64,000 nt of DNA, taken from contig NZ_CP118164.1 of assembly GCF_028748185.1 (NCBI RefSeq), forward strand, positions 3,038,001 to 3,102,000, read 5' to 3'. The translations under genes and the position numbers were made by a program. Positions 1 to 9,591 of this stretch are shown piece by piece. The notes under the pieces were generated by a model. It was given only the letters and a program-made list of their open reading frames with translations. It was not told where the DNA came from and searched no databases. The stretch comes from Bremerella sp. P1 (lineage in GTDB: Bacteria > Planctomycetota > Planctomycetia > Pirellulales > Pirellulaceae). Position 1 is the stretch's first letter, and each line of letters opens with the position of its first letter.

Positions 1-1
1 C

Positions 2-304
2 GCCTATGGGGCCCATAGTGGTGATCATGCCATATATCCCGATTGCCGTCCCGAATTTGCCGACGCGATGGATGCAGCGGCTCGATTGTGTGATTGGAAT
101 CCGATCGAGCTGTGGCGGCCTTTTGTCCACATGGATAAGGGAGAGATCGCCAAGCAGGGTGTCGAGCTTGGGGTTCCCTATGAAAAGACGTGGACCTGCT
201 ACAAGGGGCTCGAAAAGCACTGTGGGAAGTGTGGGGCCTGCGTCGAACGCAAAGAGGCGTTCGCATCCAACAATCTAATCGACCCAACCGATTACGCTGA
301 TTAG
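2..304 (+). CDS. queC: 7-cyano-7-deazaguanine synthase QueC, C-terminal part
   Basis: This is the C-terminal ~100 residues of QueC; the start lies before the window. QueC is a cytosolic ATP-dependent enzyme that converts 7-carboxy-7-deazaguanine to preQ0 in queuosine synthesis. The open frame runs from base 2. It begins with the [19 protein letters not shown] segment typical of the family and ends with the zinc-binding cysteine cluster C-x8-C-x2-C-x2-C in the segment [19 protein letters not shown]. The stop is TAG at 302-304. Identification rests on these two conserved blocks and is firm; the N-terminal PP-loop cannot be seen. Confidence 0.93.
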   Translation, partial: AYGAHSGDHAIYPDCRPEFADAMDAAARLCDWNPIELWRPFVHMDKGEIAKQGVELGVPYEKTWTCYKGLEKHCGKCGACVERKEAFASNNLIDPTDYAD

Positions 305-698
305 GGATAGCTGACTAGGCGTTCAGTTCTCAGAAAACTTGGCAACTGCTAGCTGTTGGCGTCGATAACTCCTGTGAACGTCAAGTCGCACGAATCACTC
401 GTCCAGGGGGTGCGTGCCAAATTGGGGGATTGGCGCAAGACTTGCGGTTAGACAATATTTAAACCAGATTGCCTATTTATCCCTGGTATCGAAGATTCCC
501 AGCGTACATTTGGGTACATTCCCACCACCGTAATGACGTCGTATCGCAGCGAATGGCCGGCAATGAGAAGGTTTTGGGGTTCTACTGATTAGTTGCACTT
601 GGCTGAAATCAATGGCCGAGAGCCCCCAAACTGGTCGAAGTCGTCCTATATCGAAGTTCTGATCGGTCATTACCTACCCCCTAACGGGCCCACCACGA
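305..698. other. Intergenic region between queC and the polyketide operon
   Basis: About 390 bases without a credible gene. Short frames in both directions have no recognisable protein character. I found no clear sigma-70 promoter. The best guess is TTGGCG at 430-435 with an AT-rich CAATAT near 453-458, which is weak. No tRNA-like cloverleaf or strong intrinsic terminator is visible. The promoter of the following biosynthetic operon should lie here. Confidence 0.4.
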
Positions 699-1463
699 AT
701 GATTCAACTTTCCACGAAGCCGTTTCCACTGCCGCGTCCGATGCGACAGTTGGAGATCGCTCAAACGGAACTGCACCTGTGGCGGATTTCGCTTGAGGAA
801 GGCCTGTCGGGCGTCGATCAATTGCACAAGCAGCTTTCTGAAGCCGAGCAGGTGCGGGCCTCGAAGTTCTTTCGCGAAAACCAAGCTCAGCAGTACGTCG
901 TGTTTCATGCGGCCCTGCGGGACATTCTGGCCCGATACTTGGATGTCGAACCATCCGAAATCACTTACGAGACTGGCGAATTTGGTAAACCGAACATCAT
1001 TCGCGGCCAGGCGGGTCAGCTGAGCTTCAATCTGACGCATTCGGGCGAACTGGCCGTCGTGGCGGTTTCGATGGGGATGGAAGTCGGCGTCGATATCGAG
1101 CGGATTCGCAAAGTTCGCAGCTTCGCTAGCATGCTTGAACGTTGTCTGTCGGACGCTGAGCGTAAGGACCTTTGTGCCTACCAGGAAACGGATCGATTCC
1201 ACCAGTTTCTGCGGTTCTGGACCCATAAAGAGGCCTACTTAAAGACCATCGGGGTCGGCCTGCGAGCTCCGCTGGATCGTGTGACGCTCGATCTTCAGGC
1301 GCCTGAGTCCCGTAAGGTCGTGAACCATTTCGATGTCTTTCCACAATCTCCGCAGGTTCGTCTGATGGAGCTGGCACCGTGTGAAGGGTTTGTCGGGGCT
1401 GTCGGTTCCACTCACGAAGACTCGCCAGAGATCAAAACGTTCGGTTGGGTCAGTGGTCGATAA
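699..1463 (+). CDS. 4'-phosphopantetheinyl transferase (Sfp/Gsp type)
   Basis: The enzyme moves the phosphopantetheine arm from coenzyme A to a serine of carrier proteins. It carries the two family signatures: GVDIE (in VGVDIERIRKV, Mg-binding acidic residues) and WTHKEAYLKTIG (the WxxKEAxxK motif). At 254 residues it is of Sfp-type rather than AcpS-type size. An in-frame ATG at 741 is an alternative start that would put the HLW segment nearer the N-terminus; neither start has a clear ribosome binding site. It is the first gene of the cluster, 49 bases before an acyl carrier protein and close to a large PKS, so those two are its probable substrates. Family assignment is firm; partner assignment is inferred from position. 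Confidence 0.9.
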   Translation: MIQLSTKPFPLPRPMRQLEIAQTELHLWRISLEEGLSGVDQLHKQLSEAEQVRASKFFRENQAQQYVVFHAALRDILARYLDVEPSEITYETGEFGKPNIIRGQAGQLSFNLTHSGELAVVAVSMGMEVGVDIERIRKVRSFASMLERCLSDAERKDLCAYQETDRFHQFLRFWTHKEAYLKTIGVGLRAPLDRVTLDLQAPESRKVVNHFDVFPQSPQVRLMELAPCEGFVGAVGSTHEDSPEIKTFGWVSGR

Positions 1464-1512
1464 GTCGGTTAATGGGTAAACTGGTGTGTTACCCTTAGCC
1501 ACGAGGTGCTCA

Positions 1513-1788
1513 ATGACAGCCGAGCCATCCGGACCTTCCGGCGATGCGCCTAAGTCCGCGGAAGAAATCCAAGACTGGATTATCGATTATCTTGCCAAAG
1601 AGTTGGACACGAACCCCAACTCTATTGATCCTAGCGCCACTTTCGATTCCTTCGCCCTCGATTCGGCCACGGCCATCGGGATGACCGGCGATATGGAAAA
1701 CTGGCTTGGGAAACGGATTGATCCCACGATCGTTTACGATTACCCCACGATCGAAGAGTTCTCTAGCTATCTGGCGGGCGAGAAGTAA
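1513..1788 (+). CDS. Free-standing acyl carrier protein
   Basis: A 91-residue carrier protein. The sequence around DSFALDSATAIGM holds the serine (in LDS) that would be phosphopantetheinylated, followed by the usual helix II and a YDYPTIEEFSSYLAG helix III signature. ATG 1513 is preferred to upstream in-frame starts because GAGGTG lies 4 bases before it (1503-1508). It sits between the transferase gene and the PKS, which already has its own C-terminal ACP domain. A second, separate carrier may load a starter acyl chain or feed the C-terminal PLP domain of the PKS. That role is inferred. A peptidyl carrier is possible but no adenylation domain is encoded nearby. Confidence 0.88.
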   Translation: MTAEPSGPSGDAPKSAEEIQDWIIDYLAKELDTNPNSIDPSATFDSFALDSATAIGMTGDMENWLGKRIDPTIVYDYPTIEEFSSYLAGEK

Positions 1789-1845
1789 GCCCTCGATCGC
1801 CCGAAGTGTGCCTGGTTTCATTCACCTGCGACGGAAGCCTTTTCG

Positions 1846-4800
1846 ATGCAGCCAAAACATGAACCGATTGCCGTTATCGGGATCGGTTGTCGTTTGCCCG
1901 GGGCCGATAGCCCGGAAGCTTTCTGGAACTTGCTGATCGAAGGTCGCGACGCCATTGGCGAAGTACCGCCCGACCGCTGGGACGTCGACCGACTCTACGA
2001 TCCTGAACCAGCGACCCCTGGCAAGATGTACACGCGCCGGGGTGGTTTCTTGAGCAACGTCGCCGACTTCGATCCGACCCTTTTCGGCATCAGCGGACGC
2101 GAAGCGGAAAAGATGGACCCCCAACAGCGGATACTGTTGGAAGTGACCTGGGAAGCATTCGAGAACGCCGGCATCCCCGTCAAAACGCTCGGTAACAGCG
2201 CGACCGGCATTTACGTCGGCATTAGCAACAGCGACTACGCCCGGCTTCTCTTTCGTGGGCTCGATTCGCTCAGCGCGTACAGTGCCACCGGAACCAGTCT
2301 GTCGATCGCTGCCAATCGATTGAGCTATCTGTTTAATTTCCGCGGGCCCAGCATCGCCGTCGATACGGCCTGTTCGTCTTCGCTCGTCTCGGCTCACCTT
2401 GCTTGTCAGGGCTTGCAGTCTGGCGAGACCGATCTGGCGGTTGCCGCCGGCGTGAACTTGATTCTGACGCCAGAAGGCACAATCACCTTCTGCCAGGCTC
2501 GCATGATGGCCCCTGATGGGCGCTGTAAGACCTTCGATGCCAGTGCCGATGGCTACGTGCGCGGCGAAGGTTGCGGTGCCGTCATCTTGAAGCGACTGAG
2601 CGATGCCGAACGCGATGGAGACCGCGTATTAGCTGTTATCCACGGCACGGCGGTCAATCAAGATGGTCTCACCAACGGACTGACCGCGCCCAACGGACCG
2701 TCGCAGCAAGAAGTGCTCAAGGCGGCCTTGGACGACGCTCAAGTTGAACCGCAAGCAATCGAACTGATTGAGGCCCACGGTACCGGTACTTCGCTCGGAG
2801 ATCCGATCGAAGTACGTAGCTTGAAAAACGTACTGGGCATGGGGCGAGACGCCCAGCACCCGCTTCGCCTGGGAAGCGTCAAAACCAATATCGGCCACCT
2901 GGAATCGGCCGCCGGGATCGCAGGCCTGTTGAAGCTTGTGCTTTCGCTCAGCAAGGGACAGATTCCTCCGCATTTGAACTTCGAAACACTCAATCCCTAT
3001 ATCGACCTGAGTGGTGCGGAAGTCGAAATTGTCACCGAAGCGAAGCAGTGGAATAGCGATGCCGGCAAACGCCTGGCCGGCGTGAGTGCATTCGGATTCG
3101 GTGGAACGAATTGTCACCTAATCGTTGGTGACTACGTTGCGAAAGAAACCGAAACCAAGTCGTCACCGCCGAAAGATCGCCCGCGGCATATCATTCCGCT
3201 TTCGACACAAACGCATGACGGCTTGCCGCTCTTGGCCGAGCGTTACCTGGAAGAGTTGGAAGACGAAGCGATTTCGCTGGCCGACTTTGCTCACAGCGTT
3301 GCCGTTGGTCGCTCGACGCTCGATGCCCGGACATTCGTTAATGCGGCCGATAAGAAGGAAGCGTTCGCAACGCTTCACAAGTTGGTCGAGAAGGGATCGA
3401 AAGATTCAACCAACGGCCAACCGGTGCGTCGCCGCAACAAAGTGGTGTTCTTGTTCACCGGTCAGGGTTCGCAGTATCCCGGTATGGGGCGCGAGCTGTA
3501 CGAGTCGCACCCCGTCTATCGCGAAGCCATCGACCAGTGCGCCGCAGAGCTCAAGAAGTACGACGTACCGCTGTTGGACGTGCTGTTCGCCGAGTCTGAG
3601 AGCGATACGATTCATCAAACGGCCATGTCGCAGCCGACGTTATTCGCGACGGAGTATGCACTTTTCCAACTGTGGAAGTCATGGGGCATTACGCCCAGCA
3701 TGGCAATCGGTCACAGTGTTGGTGAGTATGTCGCGGCCTGCGTTGCAGGCGTCTTTCCACTCGAAGATGCATTGAAGCTGATTGCGCTTCGTGGCAAGCT
3801 GATGCAAAGCTTGCCTGCCGGCGGAGCCATGTTGGCCGTTTCGGCCGGTGCCGATCGCATTGAAACACTCCTCAACGGACATGCCGGACAGGTCGGCATC
3901 GCCGCGGTGAATAGCCCGCAGCAGACGGTCCTTAGCGGGGCGGCGGAAGCGATCGATCAAGTTGCCGAGCTCTGCCAGACGGAAGGCATTCGTGCTACGC
4001 GATTGACGGTCTCCCATGCGTTCCATTCAAAGTTGATGGAGCCGATCCTCGACGAATTCGAACAGGCCGTTTCTTCGATCGAGATGAAGCCTGCTTCGTT
4101 CCCGATCGCTGCGAACTTGACGGGCGAGCTATCCAAAGACGCGTTCACCAAGCCTGCCTATTGGCGTCAGCATCTCCGCGAGGCGGTTCGCTTTGCCGAT
4201 GGTATCCAGGCCATTGCCGCGAAGGGTGGCAATGTCTTTGTCGAAGTGGGACCGCAGCCGGTTCTTTCCGGGCTTGGTCGCGTGAGCGTGCCTGGCAAGG
4301 AAAACGCCTGGCTTCCGAGTCTGCGTAACGGTCGCAGCGATTGGCAGATGATGCTCAACTCGCTGGGCGAACTATACGAGACAGGCATCACGATCGACTG
4401 GAAAGCGTTTGATGCTCCGTACGATCGTAAGCGAATCGAGCTGCCGACCTATCCGTTTGTGCGAAGTCGATTCTGGGCACCCGATACGATGCCCGTCACC
4501 AGTGGCGAAGACTTTGGCGGCGGTACGGGGCTTATGCCTACCCGCACAACGCATCCACTGCTGGGCGTGAAGATTCCGACGGCAACCGACGAAGTCCTTT
4601 TTCAAACGAACCTGGCACCTGGTTTCCCGGCATATCTGAACGATCACCAACTGTTCGGCAACCCGGTCTTTCCCGCGACTGGTTATGTCGAACTAGCTCT
4701 CGGTGCGGCGAGCGCCCACTTCGAGGAAGGACAGTATTCCGTCGAGCAGTTGCAAGTGCAGCAGCCGCTGGTGTTTGAAGAGCAGCACTCGAAGACGGTT

Positions 4801-7800
4801 CAGGTTGTGTTGACGCCGGAAGATCTGGGCTACGCTTCGTTCCGGATTCTCAGCGCCGAGACGTCTGATAGTGACGATACGATTTGGAAGCTGCATGCCG
4901 CGGGAAAGATCGTCCCGGCGGCGGCTCGTCCCGAGAAGGCTGACCTGCAAGAAGCCTTCTTCCGCATGGAAAAGCAGGTCGATGTCGAAGAGTTCTACGC
5001 CGGTGCCAAACAAAGCGGCCTGCAGTACGGCCACGCTTTCCAAGGGATCAAGCAGCTTGGCAATGGCGAAGACGAAGCCCTGGCCGAAGTGGCACTTCAA
5101 ACCGATCTTCAGAGCGATGCACGCAACTATCACTTGCATCCAGCCTTGCTCGACGCTTGTTTCCAGACGGTCGGAAGCTTGCTGGTCGATGAACTGACGC
5201 CTGGGACAACGTTCATTCCCATTGGCATTGGCAGCGTGACCTGCTTCGAGGGACACTCGCCGCAGCGGGTGGCTTGCTGGTCGAAGATCGTTAGCCGCAA
5301 ACCGGGACGCATGCCGCAGGTTGAAGCCGACATCTTGCTGGCCAATGAAGAAGGGGAAGTTCTGGCCGAAGTCCGCGGCTTGAAGCTGGCTCGTCTTGCA
5401 AAGATTGATCTGCAGAAACGATTGGTCGCCGATGTCGATCGCTGGTACCACGAGGTTAAATGGCTAGAAACACCGCGAATCGGCAATCCGCTGACCGTCG
5501 ATGAGAAGGAAGAATCGATTTGGCTCATCTTCGGCGATGGTCGACCGATGACGCAGTATCTCGTCGAACAACTCGAGCAGCGCAAGCAGCAAGTGATGCA
5601 GGTATTCCCCGGCACCGAATTGGAGTTCGGTGAAGTCGATGCCATGCTCGATCCAGCCGAACCTACCGAGTTCGTTGAACTGCTCGATTCGCTTCAGCTT
5701 TCCGACACTCGGAAGCTGCGAGGTGTGATCTATCTGTGGGCTCAGCAGGATCTGTCGGGCAAAGCCAACGAGTCGATGGTTGATCATGCTCTCGGCTGCC
5801 AAGGTCTGCTGCATGTCGCCCAAGCTTTGGGCCAGCGGGAAGATCAATCGCCTAGACTCTACGTGGTCACCCTCGGTGGTCAGCGAATTTACTCCGGTGA
5901 CAAGATTGGCCATCCCTTAGAGGCCGCCACTTGGGGCCTAGCTGGCGTGATTGCCAACGAACTACCGAAGCTCAACTGCACGCGTGTCGACGTCGATGCG
6001 GCCGATCGCGAGACGGCTGGTCGCTTGTTCGGCGAGATCTGGGTACCTGACTCGGAAACCGAAATCGCGTTGCGTGGCGAGAAACGATTCTCGTCACGAT
6101 TGATGCCGATGCGTCTGGCTGCTGATGGCGAGTTGACGGTTCCGGAACAGTCGTATCAGCTGGGCCTGAAGAAGTTCGGCATGCTGACGAATCTGGAGTT
6201 GGTCCCCAAACCGCGTACCGAACCGGCTGAGACCGAAGTCGAGATCGCGGTCAAAGCGTCGGGTCTCAACTTCCGCGATGTGCTGCGGGCCTTGGGGATG
6301 CTGCAGGAATATGAAAAAGAGATTGGCATTCTTACCGAAGCGGACGTGACCTTCGGCTTCGAGTGCAGCGGCGTCGTCACAGCGGTCGGTAGCAAGGTGA
6401 AGAACCTGAGTGTCGGCGACGAGGTAATCGCGCTTTCCACCGCCAGCATGACCAGCCACTTGCTGGTCGATCAAAACTATGTGGCCAAGAAGCCAAGTAA
6501 TCAGACGTTTGACGAAGCAGCGACCATTCCTCTGGCGTTCCTGACCGCCCACTACGGGCTCGTACGGCTGGCGAAGCTACGCAAAGGCGAACGGGTTCTC
6601 ATTCATGCCGCCGCCGGTGGTGTAGGCCAGGCAGCCGTGGCGATCGCCCAGGCCATCGGCGCCGAGATCTACGCTACGGCCAGCAAGGGCAAGTGGGACT
6701 TCCTGCATTCGCTGGGCATCAAGCATGTTTACGATTCGCGTACAACGCTCTTCAGCGATCAGATTCTGGAAGACACGGGTGGCGAAGGAGTCGACGTTGT
6801 CCTCAATAGCTTGAACCAGGAGTTCATTCCCAAGAGCGTCGAGTGTCTGGCCAAGGATGGGCGTTTTGTCGAGATCGGCAAGATTGGTATCTGGACGCCT
6901 GAGCAGTTTGCCGAAGCCAAGTCGGCCGCGACCTACTTCCCGTTTGATCTCGGGGACGAAGAACGAAAGGCACCAGGCCTGATCGCGACGATGCTTGAGG
7001 AACTGTTGCCGCAGTTCGAGTCGCACAAGCTAACTCCCCTGCCCTTGCAGGCCTATCGCATCGAAGACGCCGTCGAAGCGTTTCGCTTTATGCAGCAGGC
7101 CAAGCACCTGGGCAAGGTCGTGCTGCAAATGACGTCGCCTACCGGCGAACGACCATTGATTCGGGAAGATGCAACCTACCTGATCACCGGCGGTACCGGG
7201 GCGATTGGTCTAGAAGTCGCGCAGTGGTTGATCCAGCAGGGAGCCAAAAGCGTTGTCCTAACCAGCCGCAGTGGGAAAGCGAACGAGGCCGCTGCCGAGC
7301 GGATTGCGGCTTGGGAAAGCGAAGGCACTCAGGTCACCGTTTCAACCATGGATGCCGCCAAGGCCGATCAAGTCGCCGCCGTGCTGGGCTTCATCCAAAC
7401 CGAGCTTCCACCACTGGCAGGCGTGTTCCATGCTGCTGGTGTGCTGGACGATGCGACCATCCCACAGCAGTCGTGGGATCGCTTCGCCAAAGTGTTGCCA
7501 GCCAAGGTGGATGGTTCCTGGTATTTGCACCAGCAGACACGCGAATTGCCGCTCGATTACTTCGTCTGCTTCTCATCGATCGCCGCGATGATCGGATCGC
7601 CGGGACAAGCCAACTACGCTGCGGCCAACGCATTTATGGACGCCTTGTGTGCAGGTCGCCGCGCTGAAGGCCTGACTGGTCTGAGCATCAACTGGGGGCC
7701 ATGGAGCGGCGGTGGCATGGCCAAATCGGCCGACGCCCGACGGCTTGCAGGGATTGGCTTGGGCATGATTGCTCCGCAGCAAGGTTTGCTCGCGCTGGAA

Positions 7801-9549
7801 GAACTTCTGCCGACGCGCTACGCCGACGTGGGTGTCTTCCCGGTCGACTGGACGAAGTTCCTCAAGCAGTTTGGTCGTAACAAGCATCCACGGATCCTCG
7901 ACGAGCTCGCCAAGATTCATCGTCAGGAACGCACCGTCGGCGCGGCCGCCGGTGGGGCGCTTCGCGATCGCATGGCCGCCGCAGACGAAGTCAAGCGAGC
8001 CTCGATGATTGGCGACTACGTTGCTGATCAGGCTGCCAAGACACTCGGTATTGCGGCTTCGCAGTTAGATCGCGCCAAGCCGCTTGCTGAAATGGGGCTC
8101 GACTCCTTGATGGGGATCGAGCTGAAGAACGCGATTGAAGCCGAGCTTGAGATCGATATCCCCGTCGAAGAATTCTCGCAAGACACCACAGTCACAAGCC
8201 TGGCGACAGCGGTTGCCAATCTTGTGGGCGTGGAAGGAGACTTCACGTCGAGCGGTGGTGGTGAAGCTTCGGCTCCGGTAGCGAAGGAGAAGCCTGCCCG
8301 TGCTCTGGAAGACATTCCTGTTTCCGACTTCCAGACCGATCAGTTCCCCGAAGTGGTCGAGCTGCAAGAGCGTATCGCGCGGTTTGCTCGGATGGGAATG
8401 GAAAGCCCTTACTTCGATGTCCACGAAGGAACCACGCGCGACACGGCCATCATCGGCGGTCGCGAGTTCGTCTGCTTCAGCAGCTACAACTATGTCGGCA
8501 GCAGTGGCGACCCGGAAGTGACCGCCGCCGCTCAAGCCGCCATCGAGCAATTTGGCACCAGTGTTTCGGCCAGCCGTGTGGTCTCTGGCGAAAAGACGAT
8601 CCACGGCGAACTGGAACGCAAGATCGCCGAGTTCGTGGGGACCGAGTCTGCTGTTTGTTTTGTCGGTGGTCACTCGACCAACGAAACGACGATCGGCCAT
8701 CTGATGAATCCAGGCGACTTGATCCTGCACGACGAACTAGCCCACAACAGTTTGGTGCAAGGTTGTATTCTGTCTGGCGCCCAGCGACGAGCGTTTCCGC
8801 ATAACGATACGGCTGCCTGTGAACGCATGCTGGCCGAGATGCGGGGTAAATACCGCCGGGCTGTGATTGTCGTTGAAGGTGTCTACAGCATGGACGGCGA
8901 CTACTGCGACTTACCCAAGCTGGTTGAGATTAAAGAGAAATACAAGGCAATGCTCTTCGTCGACGAGGCACACTCGATCGGCACGATGGGCAAGACAGGT
9001 CGCGGGATCTGCGAACATTTCGGTATCCCGGGTTCGCGCATCGATTTCCTGATGGCAACGCTCAGTAAGTCGCTGGGTAGCTGCGGCGGCTACATTGCCG
9101 GTAAGAAGACGATGATCGAGTACCTCAAGTACACGGCACCAGGCTTTGTGTTCAGCGTGGGGATGCCCCCATCGAACGCAGCCGCGGCCCTGGCATCGTT
9201 CGAGCGGATTGAGAAGCACCCGGAAGTGGTCGCCAAGTGCATGAGCAATTCCCGGCTGTTTCTCAAGCTGGCCAAGGAAAAGGGACTCGATACGGGGCTC
9301 AGCGACAATACGCCGGTCGTTCCCGTGATCACCGGCAACTCGCTCTTAGCCCTGCGACTTTCGCGTGCCCTGTACGCGCGCGGGTACAACGTTCAGCCGA
9401 TCATGTATCCGGCCGTGGAAGAGAAAGCGGCCCGACTGCGGTTCTTCATCACTAGCTGCCACAGCGAAGAACAAATCCAGCAGACAGTTGACGCGACGGC
9501 TGAAGAGTTGGAAAAATTGAAAGCCGAATCGAACGACGCGGCGAAATAG
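1846..9549 (+). CDS. Fully reducing type I polyketide synthase fused to a C-terminal alpha-oxoamine synthase
   Basis: A 2567-residue megasynthase. Domains in order: ketosynthase ~1-430 (DTACSSS with Cys176, His311 in EAHGTGT, His351 in NIGHLE); acyltransferase ~530-850 (Ser624 in GHSVGEY; HAFH at 724-727 points to malonyl-CoA); dehydratase ~870-1200 (HxxxGxxxxP with His934; Asp1103); a non-catalytic KR-like linker ~1205-1420; enoylreductase ~1430-1760 (AAAGGVGQ near 1588); ketoreductase ~1770-2010 (GGTGAIG; LDD motif; Ser1911, Tyr1924); ACP with Ser2087 in GLDSL; then a ~370-residue PLP-dependent domain (2190-2560) of the BioF/KBL/SPT family with DEAHS at 2373-2377 and the Schiff-base Lys2408 in LSKSLG. 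There is no thioesterase. By analogy with the OAS domains of RedL, RedN and PigH, the last domain should release the chain by decarboxylative condensation with an amino acid, giving an alpha-aminoketone. Product and amino acid are unknown. Confidence 0.93.
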   Translation: MQPKHEPIAVIGIGCRLPGADSPEAFWNLLIEGRDAIGEVPPDRWDVDRLYDPEPATPGKMYTRRGGFLSNVADFDPTLFGISGREAEKMDPQQRILLEVTWEAFENAGIPVKTLGNSATGIYVGISNSDYARLLFRGLDSLSAYSATGTSLSIAANRLSYLFNFRGPSIAVDTACSSSLVSAHLACQGLQSGETDLAVAAGVNLILTPEGTITFCQARMMAPDGRCKTFDASADGYVRGEGCGAVILKRLSDAERDGDRVLAVIHGTAVNQDGLTNGLTAPNGPSQQEVLKAALDDAQVEPQAIELIEAHGTGTSLGDPIEVRSLKNVLGMGRDAQHPLRLGSVKTNIGHLESAAGIAGLLKLVLSLSKGQIPPHLNFETLNPYIDLSGAEVEIVTEAKQWNSDAGKRLAGVSAFGFGGTNCHLIVGDYVAKETETKSSPPKDRPRHIIPLSTQTHDGLPLLAERYLEELEDEAISLADFAHSVAVGRSTLDARTFVNAADKKEAFATLHKLVEKGSKDSTNGQPVRRRNKVVFLFTGQGSQYPGMGRELYESHPVYREAIDQCAAELKKYDVPLLDVLFAESESDTIHQTAMSQPTLFATEYALFQLWKSWGITPSMAIGHSVGEYVAACVAGVFPLEDALKLIALRGKLMQSLPAGGAMLAVSAGADRIETLLNGHAGQVGIAAVNSPQQTVLSGAAEAIDQVAELCQTEGIRATRLTVSHAFHSKLMEPILDEFEQAVSSIEMKPASFPIAANLTGELSKDAFTKPAYWRQHLREAVRFADGIQAIAAKGGNVFVEVGPQPVLSGLGRVSVPGKENAWLPSLRNGRSDWQMMLNSLGELYETGITIDWKAFDAPYDRKRIELPTYPFVRSRFWAPDTMPVTSGEDFGGGTGLMPTRTTHPLLGVKIPTATDEVLFQTNLAPGFPAYLNDHQLFGNPVFPATGYVELALGAASAHFEEGQYSVEQLQVQQPLVFEEQHSKTVQVVLTPEDLGYASFRILSAETSDSDDTIWKLHAAGKIVPAAARPEKADLQEAFFRMEKQVDVEEFYAGAKQSGLQYGHAFQGIKQLGNGEDEALAEVALQTDLQSDARNYHLHPALLDACFQTVGSLLVDELTPGTTFIPIGIGSVTCFEGHSPQRVACWSKIVSRKPGRMPQVEADILLANEEGEVLAEVRGLKLARLAKIDLQKRLVADVDRWYHEVKWLETPRIGNPLTVDEKEESIWLIFGDGRPMTQYLVEQLEQRKQQVMQVFPGTELEFGEVDAMLDPAEPTEFVELLDSLQLSDTRKLRGVIYLWAQQDLSGKANESMVDHALGCQGLLHVAQALGQREDQSPRLYVVTLGGQRIYSGDKIGHPLEAATWGLAGVIANELPKLNCTRVDVDAADRETAGRLFGEIWVPDSETEIALRGEKRFSSRLMPMRLAADGELTVPEQSYQLGLKKFGMLTNLELVPKPRTEPAETEVEIAVKASGLNFRDVLRALGMLQEYEKEIGILTEADVTFGFECSGVVTAVGSKVKNLSVGDEVIALSTASMTSHLLVDQNYVAKKPSNQTFDEAATIPLAFLTAHYGLVRLAKLRKGERVLIHAAAGGVGQAAVAIAQAIGAEIYATASKGKWDFLHSLGIKHVYDSRTTLFSDQILEDTGGEGVDVVLNSLNQEFIPKSVECLAKDGRFVEIGKIGIWTPEQFAEAKSAATYFPFDLGDEERKAPGLIATMLEELLPQFESHKLTPLPLQAYRIEDAVEAFRFMQQAKHLGKVVLQMTSPTGERPLIREDATYLITGGTGAIGLEVAQWLIQQGAKSVVLTSRSGKANEAAAERIAAWESEGTQVTVSTMDAAKADQVAAVLGFIQTELPPLAGVFHAAGVLDDATIPQQSWDRFAKVLPAKVDGSWYLHQQTRELPLDYFVCFSSIAAMIGSPGQANYAAANAFMDALCAGRRAEGLTGLSINWGPWSGGGMAKSADARRLAGIGLGMIAPQQGLLALEELLPTRYADVGVFPVDWTKFLKQFGRNKHPRILDELAKIHRQERTVGAAAGGALRDRMAAADEVKRASMIGDYVADQAAKTLGIAASQLDRAKPLAEMGLDSLMGIELKNAIEAELEIDIPVEEFSQDTTVTSLATAVANLVGVEGDFTSSGGGEASAPVAKEKPARALEDIPVSDFQTDQFPEVVELQERIARFARMGMESPYFDVHEGTTRDTAIIGGREFVCFSSYNYVGSSGDPEVTAAAQAAIEQFGTSVSASRVVSGEKTIHGELERKIAEFVGTESAVCFVGGHSTNETTIGHLMNPGDLILHDELAHNSLVQGCILSGAQRRAFPHNDTAACERMLAEMRGKYRRAVIVVEGVYSMDGDYCDLPKLVEIKEKYKAMLFVDEAHSIGTMGKTGRGICEHFGIPGSRIDFLMATLSKSLGSCGGYIAGKKTMIEYLKYTAPGFVFSVGMPPSNAAAALASFERIEKHPEVVAKCMSNSRLFLKLAKEKGLDTGLSDNTPVVPVITGNSLLALRLSRALYARGYNVQPIMYPAVEEKAARLRFFITSCHSEEQIQQTVDATAEELEKLKAESNDAAK

Positions 9550-9591
9550 GTGACCCGCGCGATTCGCTTGTCACACAAGAGGGGAAATCAC

